From Geomonas agri (GTDB lineage Bacteria > Desulfobacterota > Desulfuromonadia > Geobacterales > Geobacteraceae), in contig NZ_JAINZO010000001.1 in assembly GCF_020179605.1 (NCBI RefSeq), positions 1,958,799 through 2,022,798 of the forward strand: DNA of 64,000 nucleotides, given 5' to 3'. The position numbers and the translations under genes were made by a program. The notes beneath the pieces are model-generated. The model saw only the letters and a list, made by a program, of their open reading frames with translations, did not search any database and had not been told where the DNA came from. Shown here one piece after another: positions 25,461 to 34,733 of the stretch (its first letter is position 1; each line of letters opens with the position of its first letter).

Positions 25461-27953
25461 CCCTGCTCCCGCCTCGGCGCGGGCGAAGGCATCCTGCAGG
25501 AAGGCAGCGGCCTGGGGGGGGGGCATCGGCCTCGCATGCAGGTACCCCTGGACCTGGTCGCACTTGCACAACAGGAGTTTCTCCTGCTCCTCCTGGCTCT
25601 CCACACCCTCGGCGATGACCTGGAGCCCCATGCTGTGCCCGATGGCGACGATGGCCTTGATGATCCCGACGGCGTCGTCCCGGGCGGTGACGTCCCTGAC
25701 GAAGGACTGGTCGATCTTGATCCGGTCCACCGAGAAGTTCTTCAGATAGCTCAACGAGGAATACCCGGTGCCGAAGTCATCGATGGAAATCTGTACCCCG
25801 AGTGATTTGAACATGCGCAGCATGGCCACAGATTCAGCCGCTTTCTCCATGAGCATGCTCTCGGTCAACTCCAGGTCGAGGAACTTCGGCTCCAGCCCTG
25901 CCTCGAGGAGCGTCCCCACCACCATCTCGGAGAATCCCTCCTGCATCATCTGCTTGATGGAGACGTTGACGCTGACGGTTACCTGGTAGCCTTTCTGATG
26001 CCAGCGCTTGCACTGAACGCAAGCCTCGCGCAGCACCCAGGCCCCTAGTTCGTGAATCAACCCTGTCTGCTCGGCGATTGGGATGAAGCGCGCCGGCGAG
26101 ACTTCCCCCAAGGTGTCGTCGTGCCAGCGGGCCAGGGCTTCCATGCCGAGCCCCCTCCCCCCCGGCAACTCGAGCTGCGGCTGGTAGTGCAGCGTCAGCC
26201 GGTCGTTTTTGAGCGCCTCGCGCAAGGCCGCCTCGAGCGCCACCCGCTCCAGCGCCTGCTGGTTCAGCCCTTTTGAGAAGAACTGGTACCGGTTCCCCCC
26301 TGCGCTTTTGGCGGCGTACATGGCCAGGTCGCCGTTCTTGAGCAGGGTGGCGATGTCTCCGCCATCCTCGGGGAAGAGGACGATGCCGATGCTGGCGCCG
26401 GAATAGATCTGACGGTTCTCCACCTCGAAAGGCTGCTTGCCCAGGTCAAGCAGCTTCTCGGCCAGCTTGGTTACGCCGTCCACCCCCGACACCTGACAGC
26501 ACAGCAGGGCGAATTCGTCTCCCCCCAGGCGGGCGAAGGTGTCGCTCGCCCTGATGATCGTCCGGAAACGCTGCACCACAAGTTGCAGCAACTGGTCGCC
26601 GGCATGGTGCCCCAGTGTGTCGTTGACGTCCTTGAAATGGTCCAGGTCGAAGAAGAGGATGGCGAACATCTCACCGTAGCGCTTGGCGCGGGCGAGCGCC
26701 TGGGAACAGCGGTCGTAAAACAGGGTCCGATTGGCCAGGCCGGTCAACTGGTCAAAGTACGCGAGGTTGTGGACCTCCTGCTCCGCCTGTTTGCGCAGCG
26801 TGATGTCGTGGCTCAGGCAGAGGAAGCGGTCCCTGTTTTCGCTCGACTCCAGCATGGTCGCTGACAAGTGAACGTGGATGGCGCGGCCGTCCTCGGTCGT
26901 CAGGCTGGCCTCCCGCTCCACCAGCCCTTCCTGGCGCAGCACCGCGGCGATGAAATCATCACCCAGGTTCGGATCGACGAACAGCCCGGCAAAGTCGCGG
27001 CCCACCATGTCCTTCCTGGCAAAGCCGAACACCTCCTCGGTCGCCCGATTCACGTCGAGGATGGCCCCTTCGCGGGAGACCACGGTGAGCGCTTCGGGCA
27101 TGGTGGCGATGATACTGTCCAGGTACTTGTTGGTCGAACTGAGCCGTTCCTCAGATTCCCGCAACCGCTGCACCATGGTGTTGAAGGAGGCCGACACCGC
27201 CGTGATCTCGTCATGCTCGGTTACCGGGACGACCACGTCGCGCTTGCCTGCGGCGACCGCGGCGGCGGCATCCTTAAGGATCCCGATACGGCGGGAAATC
27301 TTGTAGGGAACTGTCACGCTTAGAAAAAGGGCAGCGGTCAATGCCACCACGGAGAGCACCACCGCTGAAACGATGGCGCTGGAGACGTTTTGCAGTGTTG
27401 CGGCGAGGTGCAGGTTCAGGTCGGCCATCTCCCGGTCATGCGCCTCGTTGACGACCTGAAGAAAATCCCTCTCCGCCTGCTCGAAGCGCTCCTTGGCTGC
27501 GATCAACTGGGAGCTGCTCCCCCGCGCATCGACAAGGGCGATGTAATTTCGCGACTCCTTGAGCAGGTCCTGGCCGCCACTCTCCAGCGCCTTGGGCATC
27601 GTTTCCGTACCGTGCACCAGGGTTTTGCTGCAGAGTTCGAGGTTGGCAGTAAAAGTGCTGCGGCCATCTTCGAGAAGCCGCGCCTCTTCTGCTTTGGCCT
27701 CCAAGTCCTCTTTACCTTCCCCTCCGGCAGGCTGCACCGAGGTAAGGAACGCGTACTCCATCGATGAAGAGACAATACGCAGCCCTGCATAGCGTAGATC
27801 CTTGAGCGCGAGCAGGTGGGGGATGACCTCCTTGTTGACTTTGTAAAAGCTGTCCCGCACCTTCTGTGCACCTGATATCCCCCCGATCGAGATCAGGACG
27901 GTGGCACAGATGATGGCGAGATAACTCAACAGCAATTTAAGCCAAAGTCGCAT
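25443..27953 (-). CDS. Membrane GGDEF-EAL protein with PAS and HAMP domains
   Basis: An 836-residue c-di-GMP enzyme. In order: TM1 (about 5-27), a periplasmic helical domain, TM2 (about 193-215), HAMP (about 215-270), PAS (about 280-395), GGDEF (about 400-565) and EAL (about 580-830). The cyclase site is intact (ARLGGDEFALL), with an RxxD inhibitory site (RASD) five residues before it. The phosphodiesterase domain keeps MEALARW, ELTESML, IDDFGTGYSSLSYL and EGVESQEEQ. Both activities are therefore possible, and net output cannot be read from sequence. The final ten residues lie in a tandem-repeat unit. Confidence 0.92.
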   Translation of the reverse strand: MRLWLKLLLSYLAIICATVLISIGGISGAQKVRDSFYKVNKEVIPHLLALKDLRYAGLRIVSSSMEYAFLTSVQPAGGEGKEDLEAKAEEARLLEDGRSTFTANLELCSKTLVHGTETMPKALESGGQDLLKESRNYIALVDARGSSSQLIAAKERFEQAERDFLQVVNEAHDREMADLNLHLAATLQNVSSAIVSAVVLSVVALTAALFLSVTVPYKISRRIGILKDAAAAVAAGKRDVVVPVTEHDEITAVSASFNTMVQRLRESEERLSSTNKYLDSIIATMPEALTVVSREGAILDVNRATEEVFGFARKDMVGRDFAGLFVDPNLGDDFIAAVLRQEGLVEREASLTTEDGRAIHVHLSATMLESSENRDRFLCLSHDITLRKQAEQEVHNLAYFDQLTGLANRTLFYDRCSQALARAKRYGEMFAILFFDLDHFKDVNDTLGHHAGDQLLQLVVQRFRTIIRASDTFARLGGDEFALLCCQVSGVDGVTKLAEKLLDLGKQPFEVENRQIYSGASIGIVLFPEDGGDIATLLKNGDLAMYAAKSAGGNRYQFFSKGLNQQALERVALEAALREALKNDRLTLHYQPQLELPGGRGLGMEALARWHDDTLGEVSPARFIPIAEQTGLIHELGAWVLREACVQCKRWHQKGYQVTVSVNVSIKQMMQEGFSEMVVGTLLEAGLEPKFLDLELTESMLMEKAAESVAMLRMFKSLGVQISIDDFGTGYSSLSYLKNFSVDRIKIDQSFVRDVTARDDAVGIIKAIVAIGHSMGLQVIAEGVESQEEQEKLLLCKCDQVQGYLHARPMPPPQAAAFLQDAFARAEAGAGKGENL

Positions 27954-28063
27954 GCTACTCCCTCTGGTAGAAAAACTGGCACAGTTCAGTCATACCTATC
28001 GGCACAATGCCAGAAATCCTGAGGGCGTTATGTGGGGAAAGGAGCTTGATTGAAGCAACGGGG

Positions 28064-28104
28064 AGAAAAGATGGCGGAGGGCGCTCAGTGTGCCCTCCGC
28101 CATC
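28064..28104 (-). terminator. Intrinsic terminator of hcp
   Basis: GATGGCGGAGGGC and GCCCTCCGCCATC form a perfect 13-base stem; the minus strand continues TTTTCTC. Confidence 0.88.
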
Positions 28105-28119
28105 TCATGCAAGTAAGGG

Positions 28120-29775
28120 TTATTGTCCAAGCGCGTGCTGCAGGTCCTGCTCTGGAGTGGTGATGGGGCCAAGGTCATAATTCTGCACCAGGACGTCGAG
28201 CACCGCCGGCGTCACGTAAGCGGGGAGTGATGGACCCAGGCGGATTCCCTTGATGCCGAGATGCAGCAGCGTCAGCAGGATCACGTGGGCCTTCTGCTCG
28301 TACCAGGACAGGATCATGGAAAGCGGCAGCTCGTTGACCTCGCACTGGAACGCGTCGGCCAGGGCGACCGCGATGCGGATTGCGGAGTAGGCGTCGTTGC
28401 ACTGCCCCACGTCCAGTAGGCGCGGGATGCCGCCGATGTCGCCGAACTCTATCCGGTTGAAGCGGTTCTTGCCGCAGGCGAGGGTCAGGATGACGCAGTC
28501 CTTGGGGACCTTCTCGGCGAGGTCGGTGTAGTAGTTGCGCCCGGTCTTTGCCCCGTCGCAGCCGCCGATCAGGAAGAAGTGCTTCACCGCGCCGTTTTTC
28601 ACCGCGTCAACCACGGTGCCGGCCACCTTGAACACCGCTTCGTGGCCAAACCCCACCAGGATTTCCTGTCCAGGGTTCTCGGGAAGGTCCGGCAGCGCCA
28701 GCGCTTTGTCGATAACGGGGGTAAAGTCGTACCCCTCCAGGTGTGGGATACCCGGCCACGCCACCTCGCCCCAGGTGAAGAGCCGGTCGGTGTAGCTCGC
28801 CTCGGGCTTCTGGATGCAGTTGGTGTTGAAGATGATGGCGCCGGGGAAGTCGGGAAGCTCGCGGGCCTGGTTCTGCCAGGCGGTGCCGAAGTGGCCTACG
28901 AAGTGGGGATATTTCCTGAGGCCAGGGTAGCCGTTGGCGGGAAGCATTTCGCCGTGGGTGTAGACGTTGATCCCCTTCCCTTCACTTTGCTTTAGGATCT
29001 CCTCCAGCATGGGGAGATCGTGGCCCGAGACCACGATCCCCTTGCCGCCTCGGGTGCCGAGGTTCACCTTCATCGGCTCCGGAGCCTGCAGCAGCTCTGC
29101 GTGTCCGTCGTAAAGCAGTTCCATGGTGCGCAGGTTCCACTTGCCGCACTCAAGCGACAGCCCGACGAAATCCTCCAGGCTCGCCTGCGGGTCGGTGGTC
29201 TTCGCCAGGGAGCGGTGGATGAACTCGTAGATGCCGTCATCTTCCTTTTCCATCTCGGCGGCGTGCCAGGCGAAGGCACCCATCCCGAGCAGGCCGTAGA
29301 TCAGGATCTCGATGGTGGAGAGAATGTTTTCGTCCTGGTGCCAGGTGCGGATCCCGTGGTGACGCCCCTGGTCGATGAGCGCCCGGGTGTCCCCCGCCGG
29401 CTGCCAGTTGGCCGCCTCCTCGGTCAGTTGTGTCGCATCGCCCCCCTTTTGCTGGCGATCGGCGTCCTCGTAAAGCGCCTTGGCCTTCTCTTTCATCCGG
29501 TGGCAGTTCTGCAACCGGCGCGCTATGTCGTCGGGGTCGAAGTTGACGTTGGTGACCCGGGTGAAGAGGCCGTCCAGCATGAAGCGATCGACTTCCTCGT
29601 CCGTCTTGCCCAGCTCGCGCGCCTTGCTCGCGTACAGCGCCACCCCTTGCAGCCCGAAGATCATCAGGTCCAAAAGCGCCGAGACCTCGGGGTTCTTACC
29701 GCAGTTCCCCATTACGTCGCACCCTACCCCGCGCGCCGCCTGTTCACATTGCCGACAAAACATCGCACTAGCCAT
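28120..29775 (-). CDS. hcp: Hybrid cluster protein (hydroxylamine reductase)
   Basis: A 551-residue class I Hcp. Cys7, Cys10, Cys19 and Cys25 form C-x2-C-x8-C-x5-C, the N-terminal cubane ligands of anaerobe-type Hcp. The hybrid-cluster blocks follow, including IIFNTNCIQKP, FLIGGCDGAK and ILTLACGKNRFN. The family reduces hydroxylamine in vitro and is linked in vivo to nitric oxide and nitrosative stress. A perfect AAGGAGG ribosome site precedes the ATG, and an inverted repeat lies 18 bases upstream of the start codon. No hcr reductase gene is adjacent, so the gene appears monocistronic. Confidence 0.95.
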   Translation of the reverse strand: MASAMFCRQCEQAARGVGCDVMGNCGKNPEVSALLDLMIFGLQGVALYASKARELGKTDEEVDRFMLDGLFTRVTNVNFDPDDIARRLQNCHRMKEKAKALYEDADRQQKGGDATQLTEEAANWQPAGDTRALIDQGRHHGIRTWHQDENILSTIEILIYGLLGMGAFAWHAAEMEKEDDGIYEFIHRSLAKTTDPQASLEDFVGLSLECGKWNLRTMELLYDGHAELLQAPEPMKVNLGTRGGKGIVVSGHDLPMLEEILKQSEGKGINVYTHGEMLPANGYPGLRKYPHFVGHFGTAWQNQARELPDFPGAIIFNTNCIQKPEASYTDRLFTWGEVAWPGIPHLEGYDFTPVIDKALALPDLPENPGQEILVGFGHEAVFKVAGTVVDAVKNGAVKHFFLIGGCDGAKTGRNYYTDLAEKVPKDCVILTLACGKNRFNRIEFGDIGGIPRLLDVGQCNDAYSAIRIAVALADAFQCEVNELPLSMILSWYEQKAHVILLTLLHLGIKGIRLGPSLPAYVTPAVLDVLVQNYDLGPITTPEQDLQHALGQ

Positions 29776-29793
29776 GTACGCCTCCTTAAAAGG

Positions 29794-29807
29794 TTGGAAT
29801 TTTCCAA
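29794..29807. promoter_or_regulatory. Inverted repeat upstream of hcp, possible operator
   Basis: TTGGAA-TT-TTCCAA sits just upstream of the hcp ribosome site. Further up the minus strand TTGAAA, 17 bases and AAACTC form a weak promoter. The 390-base gap 29776-30165 also holds a GC-rich inverted repeat near 29962-29998 (TCCGGC/GCCGGA) and the csbD promoter. Confidence 0.45.
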
Positions 29808-30102
29808 TCAGGAGAGTTTGTCAGATCCCGAACAATTTTCAACCGGAGACGTTAGAGGGCTCACACCCGGCACCGGTCAGACTCATTTGCCATCGTCCCC
29901 CGGGGGTATCGTATCGGGGTAAAGGAGCGTCTCCCCCAGACCCTGGCGGGGCGCCTTCACAACCGGTCCGGCTTTTGTAAGGCCGGAGGAGAACCGGTGA
30001 CCTTCAAAATCCGCCGCTGCCGCACAAGCACCACCGGCATTGCCTTCACATCGTTCAAATTTATATACTGTATTTCACAAGTTGATACGTGTTAAAATCA
30101 GC

Positions 30103-30131
30103 TTGTGGTCCGGTATTAACCCAAGTAATAA
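30103..30131 (+). promoter_or_regulatory. Possible promoter of the CsbD-like gene
   Basis: TTGTGG, a 17-base spacer and TAATAA lie 34 bases before the ATG in AT-rich sequence. Confidence 0.4.
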
Positions 30132-30165
30132 AATAGTAGCGTAGTTGTTTAAAAGGAGATCAGCC

Positions 30166-30375
30166 ATGAGATCCAGCAGCAGAGATACATCAAACGGCAT
30201 ACTCCACGAAACTAAGGGCAAAGTTAAGGAAACTACCGGCAAGGTATTCGGGAATGTTTCATTGGAAACCGAAGGCAAGGCCGAGAAGATAGCCGGCAAG
30301 GTGCAGAAAAACGTCGGCAAAGCTGAGAAAAATATCGAGGAGGATCCCAGCTTGCACCGTCACGGCAAATACTAA
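30166..30375 (+). CDS. CsbD-like stress protein
   Basis: A 69-residue hydrophilic protein starting MRSSSRDTSNGIL; the ATG at 30166 follows an AAGGAG ribosome site, and an upstream frame extension lacks one. CsbD-type repeats are visible: HETKGKVKETTGKVFGN and ETEGKAEKIAGKVQKNVGKA. Members are induced by general stress in several bacteria; their biochemical role is unknown. A terminator follows directly. Confidence 0.8.
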   Translation: MRSSSRDTSNGILHETKGKVKETTGKVFGNVSLETEGKAEKIAGKVQKNVGKAEKNIEEDPSLHRHGKY

Positions 30376-30401
30376 TCCGATCGGCCAACAGGTTTGACCA
30401 G

Positions 30402-30432
30402 AAGGGGACGGCGTCCGCGCCGCCCCTTTTCA
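30402..30432 (+). terminator. Intrinsic terminator of the CsbD-like gene
   Basis: AAGGGG-CGGCG...GCCGCCCCTT hairpin followed by T-rich sequence. Confidence 0.75.
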
Positions 30433-30469
30433 TTTGTGCAGGGGTGCCCTGGGCCTTTGCCGCGCGGGA

Positions 30470-30733
30470 TTACTCCGGCAGAGGAGTTCCGCAGTAGGGG
30501 CAGACATGGCAGGAGGGGTCGAGGTAACGACCACAGGGGGGGAAGGTGCACTGCTTGGGCGGCTTTCTCGCCGGGGGCACCGGCTGAAATTCCTCAGGAT
30601 CCTTGAGCGGCGTGCTCGGCAGCGGATCGCTCTGCGCGGCCTCCTTGAGAGGCAGGCATTCCAACGCTTCCTGCATCTGAATACGGCGCTTCTCCACGTT
30701 CTTTGCTTTCTTCAATTTGCCGTTTTTCGACAT
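30470..30733 (-). CDS. Small zinc-ribbon protein
   Basis: An 87-residue protein with a basic N-terminal helix (KLKKAKNVEKRRIQMQEAL), a Pro-rich middle and a C-terminal zinc ribbon with four cysteines in CTFPPCGRYLDPSCHVCPYC, that is C-x5-C-x7-C-x2-C. No family is recognised. A GGAAG ribosome site precedes the ATG. A T-tailed hairpin lies only about 20 bases upstream of the ATG, so transcription from upstream must pass a terminator. This makes a leader-controlled gene plausible (see 30752-31090). Confidence 0.65.
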   Translation of the reverse strand: MSKNGKLKKAKNVEKRRIQMQEALECLPLKEAAQSDPLPSTPLKDPEEFQPVPPARKPPKQCTFPPCGRYLDPSCHVCPYCGTPLPE

Positions 30734-30751
30734 CTCGACACTTCCAGACGC

Positions 30752-30780
30752 AAAAAGGGGTTACCTGGCTGGGTAACCCC
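30752..30780 (-). terminator. Intrinsic terminator between the structured leader and the zinc-ribbon gene
   Basis: On the minus strand GGGGTTACC and GGTAACCCC pair around a loop and are followed by five T. Confidence 0.85.
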
Positions 30781-31090
30781 TGCTTCGTAATTAGTGGGGC
30801 AATGTAAACCTGCACTCTCGGGGGATAGTGCCTCGGCACCTCCGCTTTCCAGGAGCCGGTAGTCCGCCAGCTATAACATACATCCAGCCGCAACGCAACT
30901 TCTGGCTCCCCCCCCTGCCGCCAAAGACACCGGATACTGCTGTAGCATCCAGGGTTCCCATTGGAACAGCGCATGGCAGTGATCTCACAGGCAACAATTG
31001 CTTGTCTACTTCAACGAGGCAATGACTTCCCCACACCCCACGTACGGGAATAGAGAAGTCACTTACGAAAACTCCCACAGTGAAACAATT
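30752..31090 (-). ncRNA. Candidate structured RNA or riboswitch-like leader, about 340 nt
   Basis: The 445-base gap 30734-31178 contains no convincing gene but shows dense pairing. A long-range stem joins 31015-31032 with 30820-30835 (GGGG/CCCC, AGU/ACU and GCCUCG/CGAGGC). Inside are hairpins 30932-30950 (GGATGCT/AGTATCC) and 30954-30967 (GTTCC/GGAAC), and a branch closed by 30852-30857 with 30904-30909 (GGAGCC/GGCTCC). A promoter lies at 31097-31125 and a terminator ends the unit. I could not assign it to 6S RNA, RNase P RNA, SRP RNA, tmRNA or a riboswitch class that I know. Confidence 0.5.
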
Positions 31091-31096
31091 ATTAGC

Positions 31097-31125
31097 ATGA
31101 TATAAACCACGAGATACCAAATCAA
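31097..31125 (-). promoter_or_regulatory. Sigma-70 promoter of the candidate RNA
   Basis: On the minus strand TTGATT, a 17-base spacer and TATCAT place the transcript start near 31090, just before the paired region. Confidence 0.55.
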
Positions 31126-31178
31126 AACCTAGTGGCACGAACGCACTATCCTAATCTAATCCTGCACAGGAGAACAGT

Positions 31179-34100
31179 TTGCCCGTGCCGCTTTACCATA
31201 AGCAACAGCGCTCCCTTCTGCTGGCAGCCCTCATCCTCGCCGGTCTAGCCGGCAACTACTTCAATTTCAGCATCTTCCTCAACATCGACTTCCTCTTCGG
31301 CAGCATCTTCGCCATGCTGGCCCTGCAAACCCTTGGCCTGGGCCGCGGTGTGCTCGCAGCACTGGTCATCGGCAGCTATACCTATTTTCTGTGGAACCAC
31401 CCCTACGCCACCCTGATCGTGGTCGCCGAGACCGCACTGGTCGGGCTTCTGGTGCAGCGGCGGCGTATCGGCCTGGTCGCTGCCGACGCGTTGTACTGGG
31501 CCGTAATCGGCATGCCCCTGGTCTTTTTGTTCTACCACGTGGTGATGCAGGTTCCCTTGAGCAACACCTACATCGTCATGACCAAGCAGGCCGTGAACGG
31601 CATCGCCAACGCGATCGTCGCCCGCCTCATCTTCACCGGCTTCGCACTCAGGTTGAAGTCTGCACGTATCTCGTTCGGAGAGGTAATCGCAACCCTGCTG
31701 GCCTGTTTCGTCCTGGTTCCCTCCCTGCTGCTGCTGGCCATCGGCTGCCGCTCAGAATTCACAGAAACCGATCGGATGATCAGGCAGGACCTGCTGCAGG
31801 GCATCGGGGTGGAAGCAAGGCGGCTGGAGACCTGGGTGGAGAACCGCAAAATTCCGCTGGTGCACCTGGCGGAACTGGCGGCTGCGTCCTCCCCGCGGCA
31901 GGTGCAGCCCTTCGTGGAGCAGACAGTCAAAAACGATCACAACCTCAAGCGCGCCGGCCTTTTGGACCGCGATGCCACGATCACCGCATATTGGCCCCTG
32001 CTAGACGACATGGGCCAACCCTGCATCGGCAAGAACTTCGCCGACCGCCCCTACATCCCGGAAATGAAGCGGACGCTCAAGCCCATGCTCTCGGAAGTAG
32101 TGATGGCGCGCATCGGGACACCGCACCCGATCGTATCGGTGTGTGCTCCGGTGGTAACGGCGGGAAAGTACAACGGCTACGCCATCGGGATTTTGAGCCT
32201 GGAGCAGGTCAAGGAACAACTGGACAAGGTGTCGGCTCATAGCGAGATGCTGTACACGCTGCTGGACAAAAACGGCAAAGTCATCATGAGCAACAGGCCG
32301 GGGCAGAAGGTGATGACCCCCTTGCACAGGGGTGAGGGAAGCCTGCGTCGCCTCGATGCCACGATCACCCAGTGGGTCCCCGTCGCGGCCCGCAACGTCC
32401 CGATATCGGAGCGGTGGAAGAAGTCCTACTACGTTGCCGAGGCGACCTTGGGCGATTTCGCCGAGTGGAAGCTGATCCTGGAGCAGCCGGTGGCCCCGTT
32501 CCAAAAGCGGCTCAACGACAGCTACACCGGCAAGCTCACAGTGCTCTTCGTGATCCTGCTCATGTCGCTGGCGCTCGCCGACCTGTTGAGCCGCCGCTTG
32601 ATGGGGACCTTCCAAAACCTGCGCAGGATCACCAGCGATGTCCCCGCAACCCTGGCATCGGGTGGCAGCGTGACCTGGCCGGAGAGCGGCATCACGGAAA
32701 CCAGCGACCTGATCGCCAACTTCAAGGAGATGAGCGGCAGCATCGAGCAGTACCTGGCCGAACTGAAACACCTGAACGATTCCCTCGAGCAGCGGGTCGA
32801 GGAGCGCACCCGCCAGGTGGAGAGACTGTCGAGCGAGCAGCGCACCATCCTCAGCACCATGCCGCTTGGCGCCTGCCTGATCATGGACCGCAAGATTCAC
32901 CGGACCAACCCCGCCTTCGACAGGATCATGGGGTACCAACCGGGGGAAACGGTAGGGCAGGAGACTTCAATCCTCTACGCCGACCCGGGGTGGCACCAGA
33001 GGGTGGGAGAGGCGGGGTACCAGGCGCTCGAGCGGGGGGAAATCTACTGCACGGATGCCCTGATGAAGCGCAAGGATGGCTCGCTGATCTGGTGCAATCT
33101 CATGGGACAGATGGTCAATCCCGGCGCGCCAGAGGACGGCTCCATCTGGATCATCCAGGACATCACGGAACGAAAGGCGATGGAGTCGCAGCTGCGCAGC
33201 AGCGAGAGCCACTACCGCCTGCTTACCGAGGACGTGGCCGACGTGGTCTGGAAGCTGGACGGGGAGTTCCGTTTCACCTACATCAGCCCCGCCGACCATA
33301 AACTGCGCGGCTTCAAGGCAACCGAGGTCCTCGGGCACACCATCTTCGAACAGACCAGCGAGGCCTGGCATGACGCCATAACCGTGGCGATGGGATCGCA
33401 CGACGCGGACCAGCCACCCGCCACGTCGCTCGAGATCCAGCAGCTTTGCAAGGATGGCTCGCAGATCTGGACCGAGATATCGATCACCGCCGAGCGCGGC
33501 AGGGACGGGGCGGTGACGGGGTACCACGGCATCACCAGGGACATCACCCAAAGAAAGCAGGCGGCCCAACTAGAACAGCAACTGCTGCACGCCCAGAAGC
33601 TGGAAAGCCTCGGCGTGCTGGCCGGCGGCATCGCCCACGACTTCAACAACATCCTCATGGCCATCATGGGCAACGCGGACCTGGCCCTGTTGCGCACGCC
33701 GGAGGGATCAGCCGTGGCGGACAACCTGCACAGGATCCAGGACTCGGCTGCACGGGCCGCGGATCTGACCAAGCAGATGCTCGCCTACTCCGGCAAGGGG
33801 AGGTTTGTCGTGGAGACGGTGGACCTGAACCGGCTCATCGAGGACCTGATGCACCTGCTGGAAGTCTCTGTCTCCAAGAAGGTCACCCTCACTCTCGACC
33901 TGCACCGGCCGTTACCGCTCATGGACGCCGACCCGACGCAACTGCGCCAGATCGTCATGAACCTGGTAATCAACGCCTCGGAAGCGATAGGGGACGCCAC
34001 CGGCCATATCGTCATCGCCACCGGCAGCGCGGAGGTCGAGCGGCAAAAGCTGCAAGGTGGGCAGGAGGTGGCGTTGCCTGACGGTACCTACGTTTACCTG

Positions 34101-34733
34101 ATGGTCTCCGACAACGGTTGCGGGATGGAGCAGGAAACGCAGGCGAGGCTTTTCGATCCCTTTTTCACCACTAAATTCACCGGCCGGGGTTTGGGTATGG
34201 CAGCAGTCCAGGGGATCGTCAAGGGACACAAAGGGGCCATCAGCATCGACAGCAAACCGGGCGAGGGGTCCATCTTCAAGGTCTTCCTGCCGGCAGGAGC
34301 AGTCGCAGCGCCGGTGGCGAAGAGCAGCCCGCCCCAGGCGGTCCGGCATCAGGGCGGCGGCACGGTACTGCTGGTGGACGACGAGGAGAACGTGCGCAGC
34401 GTAGGGACTCTCATGCTCAGGCAGATGGGGTATACCGTGCTGCAGGCAAAGGATGGCTATGAAGCGCTGGACGTCTTCCGGAAGACACCGGGGATAACCT
34501 TTGTCCTCCTCGACCTGGTCATGCCCCGGATGGACGGCAGGGAATGCCTGCGCGAGTTGCGCCGGCTCGCCCCGGACATCGCGGTCATCATGTCCAGCGG
34601 CTACGACGAGCAGGAGCTGGCACGGGAGTTCGACGACATCAGACCCAACGGGTTTTTGCAGAAACCCTACGACCTGGCGGTCCTTAGGGAAACGCTGGCA
34701 AGATCGCTGCCGGTGGAGGCTGTCACAACCTGA
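31179..34733 (+). CDS. Membrane hybrid sensor histidine kinase with receiver domain
   Basis: An 1184-residue protein. An N-terminal bundle of several membrane segments (about 12-195) is followed by a periplasmic Cache-like domain (about 205-440), another membrane segment (about 450-465), a coiled coil, two PAS domains (about 555-670 and 675-795), the phosphoacceptor domain [20 protein letters not shown], the ATPase domain ([20 protein letters not shown]) and a C-terminal receiver with DDEE and [13 protein letters not shown]. Transfer from kinase to its own receiver is expected, and no output domain is present. The start is a TTG with AGGAG six bases upstream; a GTG two codons later is an alternative. 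It overlaps the convergent chemoreceptor gene by 11 bases. Confidence 0.92.
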   Translation: MPVPLYHKQQRSLLLAALILAGLAGNYFNFSIFLNIDFLFGSIFAMLALQTLGLGRGVLAALVIGSYTYFLWNHPYATLIVVAETALVGLLVQRRRIGLVAADALYWAVIGMPLVFLFYHVVMQVPLSNTYIVMTKQAVNGIANAIVARLIFTGFALRLKSARISFGEVIATLLACFVLVPSLLLLAIGCRSEFTETDRMIRQDLLQGIGVEARRLETWVENRKIPLVHLAELAAASSPRQVQPFVEQTVKNDHNLKRAGLLDRDATITAYWPLLDDMGQPCIGKNFADRPYIPEMKRTLKPMLSEVVMARIGTPHPIVSVCAPVVTAGKYNGYAIGILSLEQVKEQLDKVSAHSEMLYTLLDKNGKVIMSNRPGQKVMTPLHRGEGSLRRLDATITQWVPVAARNVPISERWKKSYYVAEATLGDFAEWKLILEQPVAPFQKRLNDSYTGKLTVLFVILLMSLALADLLSRRLMGTFQNLRRITSDVPATLASGGSVTWPESGITETSDLIANFKEMSGSIEQYLAELKHLNDSLEQRVEERTRQVERLSSEQRTILSTMPLGACLIMDRKIHRTNPAFDRIMGYQPGETVGQETSILYADPGWHQRVGEAGYQALERGEIYCTDALMKRKDGSLIWCNLMGQMVNPGAPEDGSIWIIQDITERKAMESQLRSSESHYRLLTEDVADVVWKLDGEFRFTYISPADHKLRGFKATEVLGHTIFEQTSEAWHDAITVAMGSHDADQPPATSLEIQQLCKDGSQIWTEISITAERGRDGAVTGYHGITRDITQRKQAAQLEQQLLHAQKLESLGVLAGGIAHDFNNILMAIMGNADLALLRTPEGSAVADNLHRIQDSAARAADLTKQMLAYSGKGRFVVETVDLNRLIEDLMHLLEVSVSKKVTLTLDLHRPLPLMDADPTQLRQIVMNLVINASEAIGDATGHIVIATGSAEVERQKLQGGQEVALPDGTYVYLMVSDNGCGMEQETQARLFDPFFTTKFTGRGLGMAAVQGIVKGHKGAISIDSKPGEGSIFKVFLPAGAVAAPVAKSSPPQAVRHQGGGTVLLVDDEENVRSVGTLMLRQMGYTVLQAKDGYEALDVFRKTPGITFVLLDLVMPRMDGRECLRELRRLAPDIAVIMSSGYDEQELAREFDDIRPNGFLQKPYDLAVLRETLARSLPVEAVTT

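Noticed and set aside
30752-31090. Assignment of the structured region to 6S RNA, RNase P RNA or tmRNA
   Set aside because: 6S RNA is a single rod whereas this has several branches. The conserved RNase P blocks and the tmRNA acceptor end are not visible.
30791-31138. A 115-residue minus-strand frame inside the candidate RNA
   Set aside because: No ribosome site, no family features, and it overlaps dense RNA pairing; a structured RNA explains the region better.
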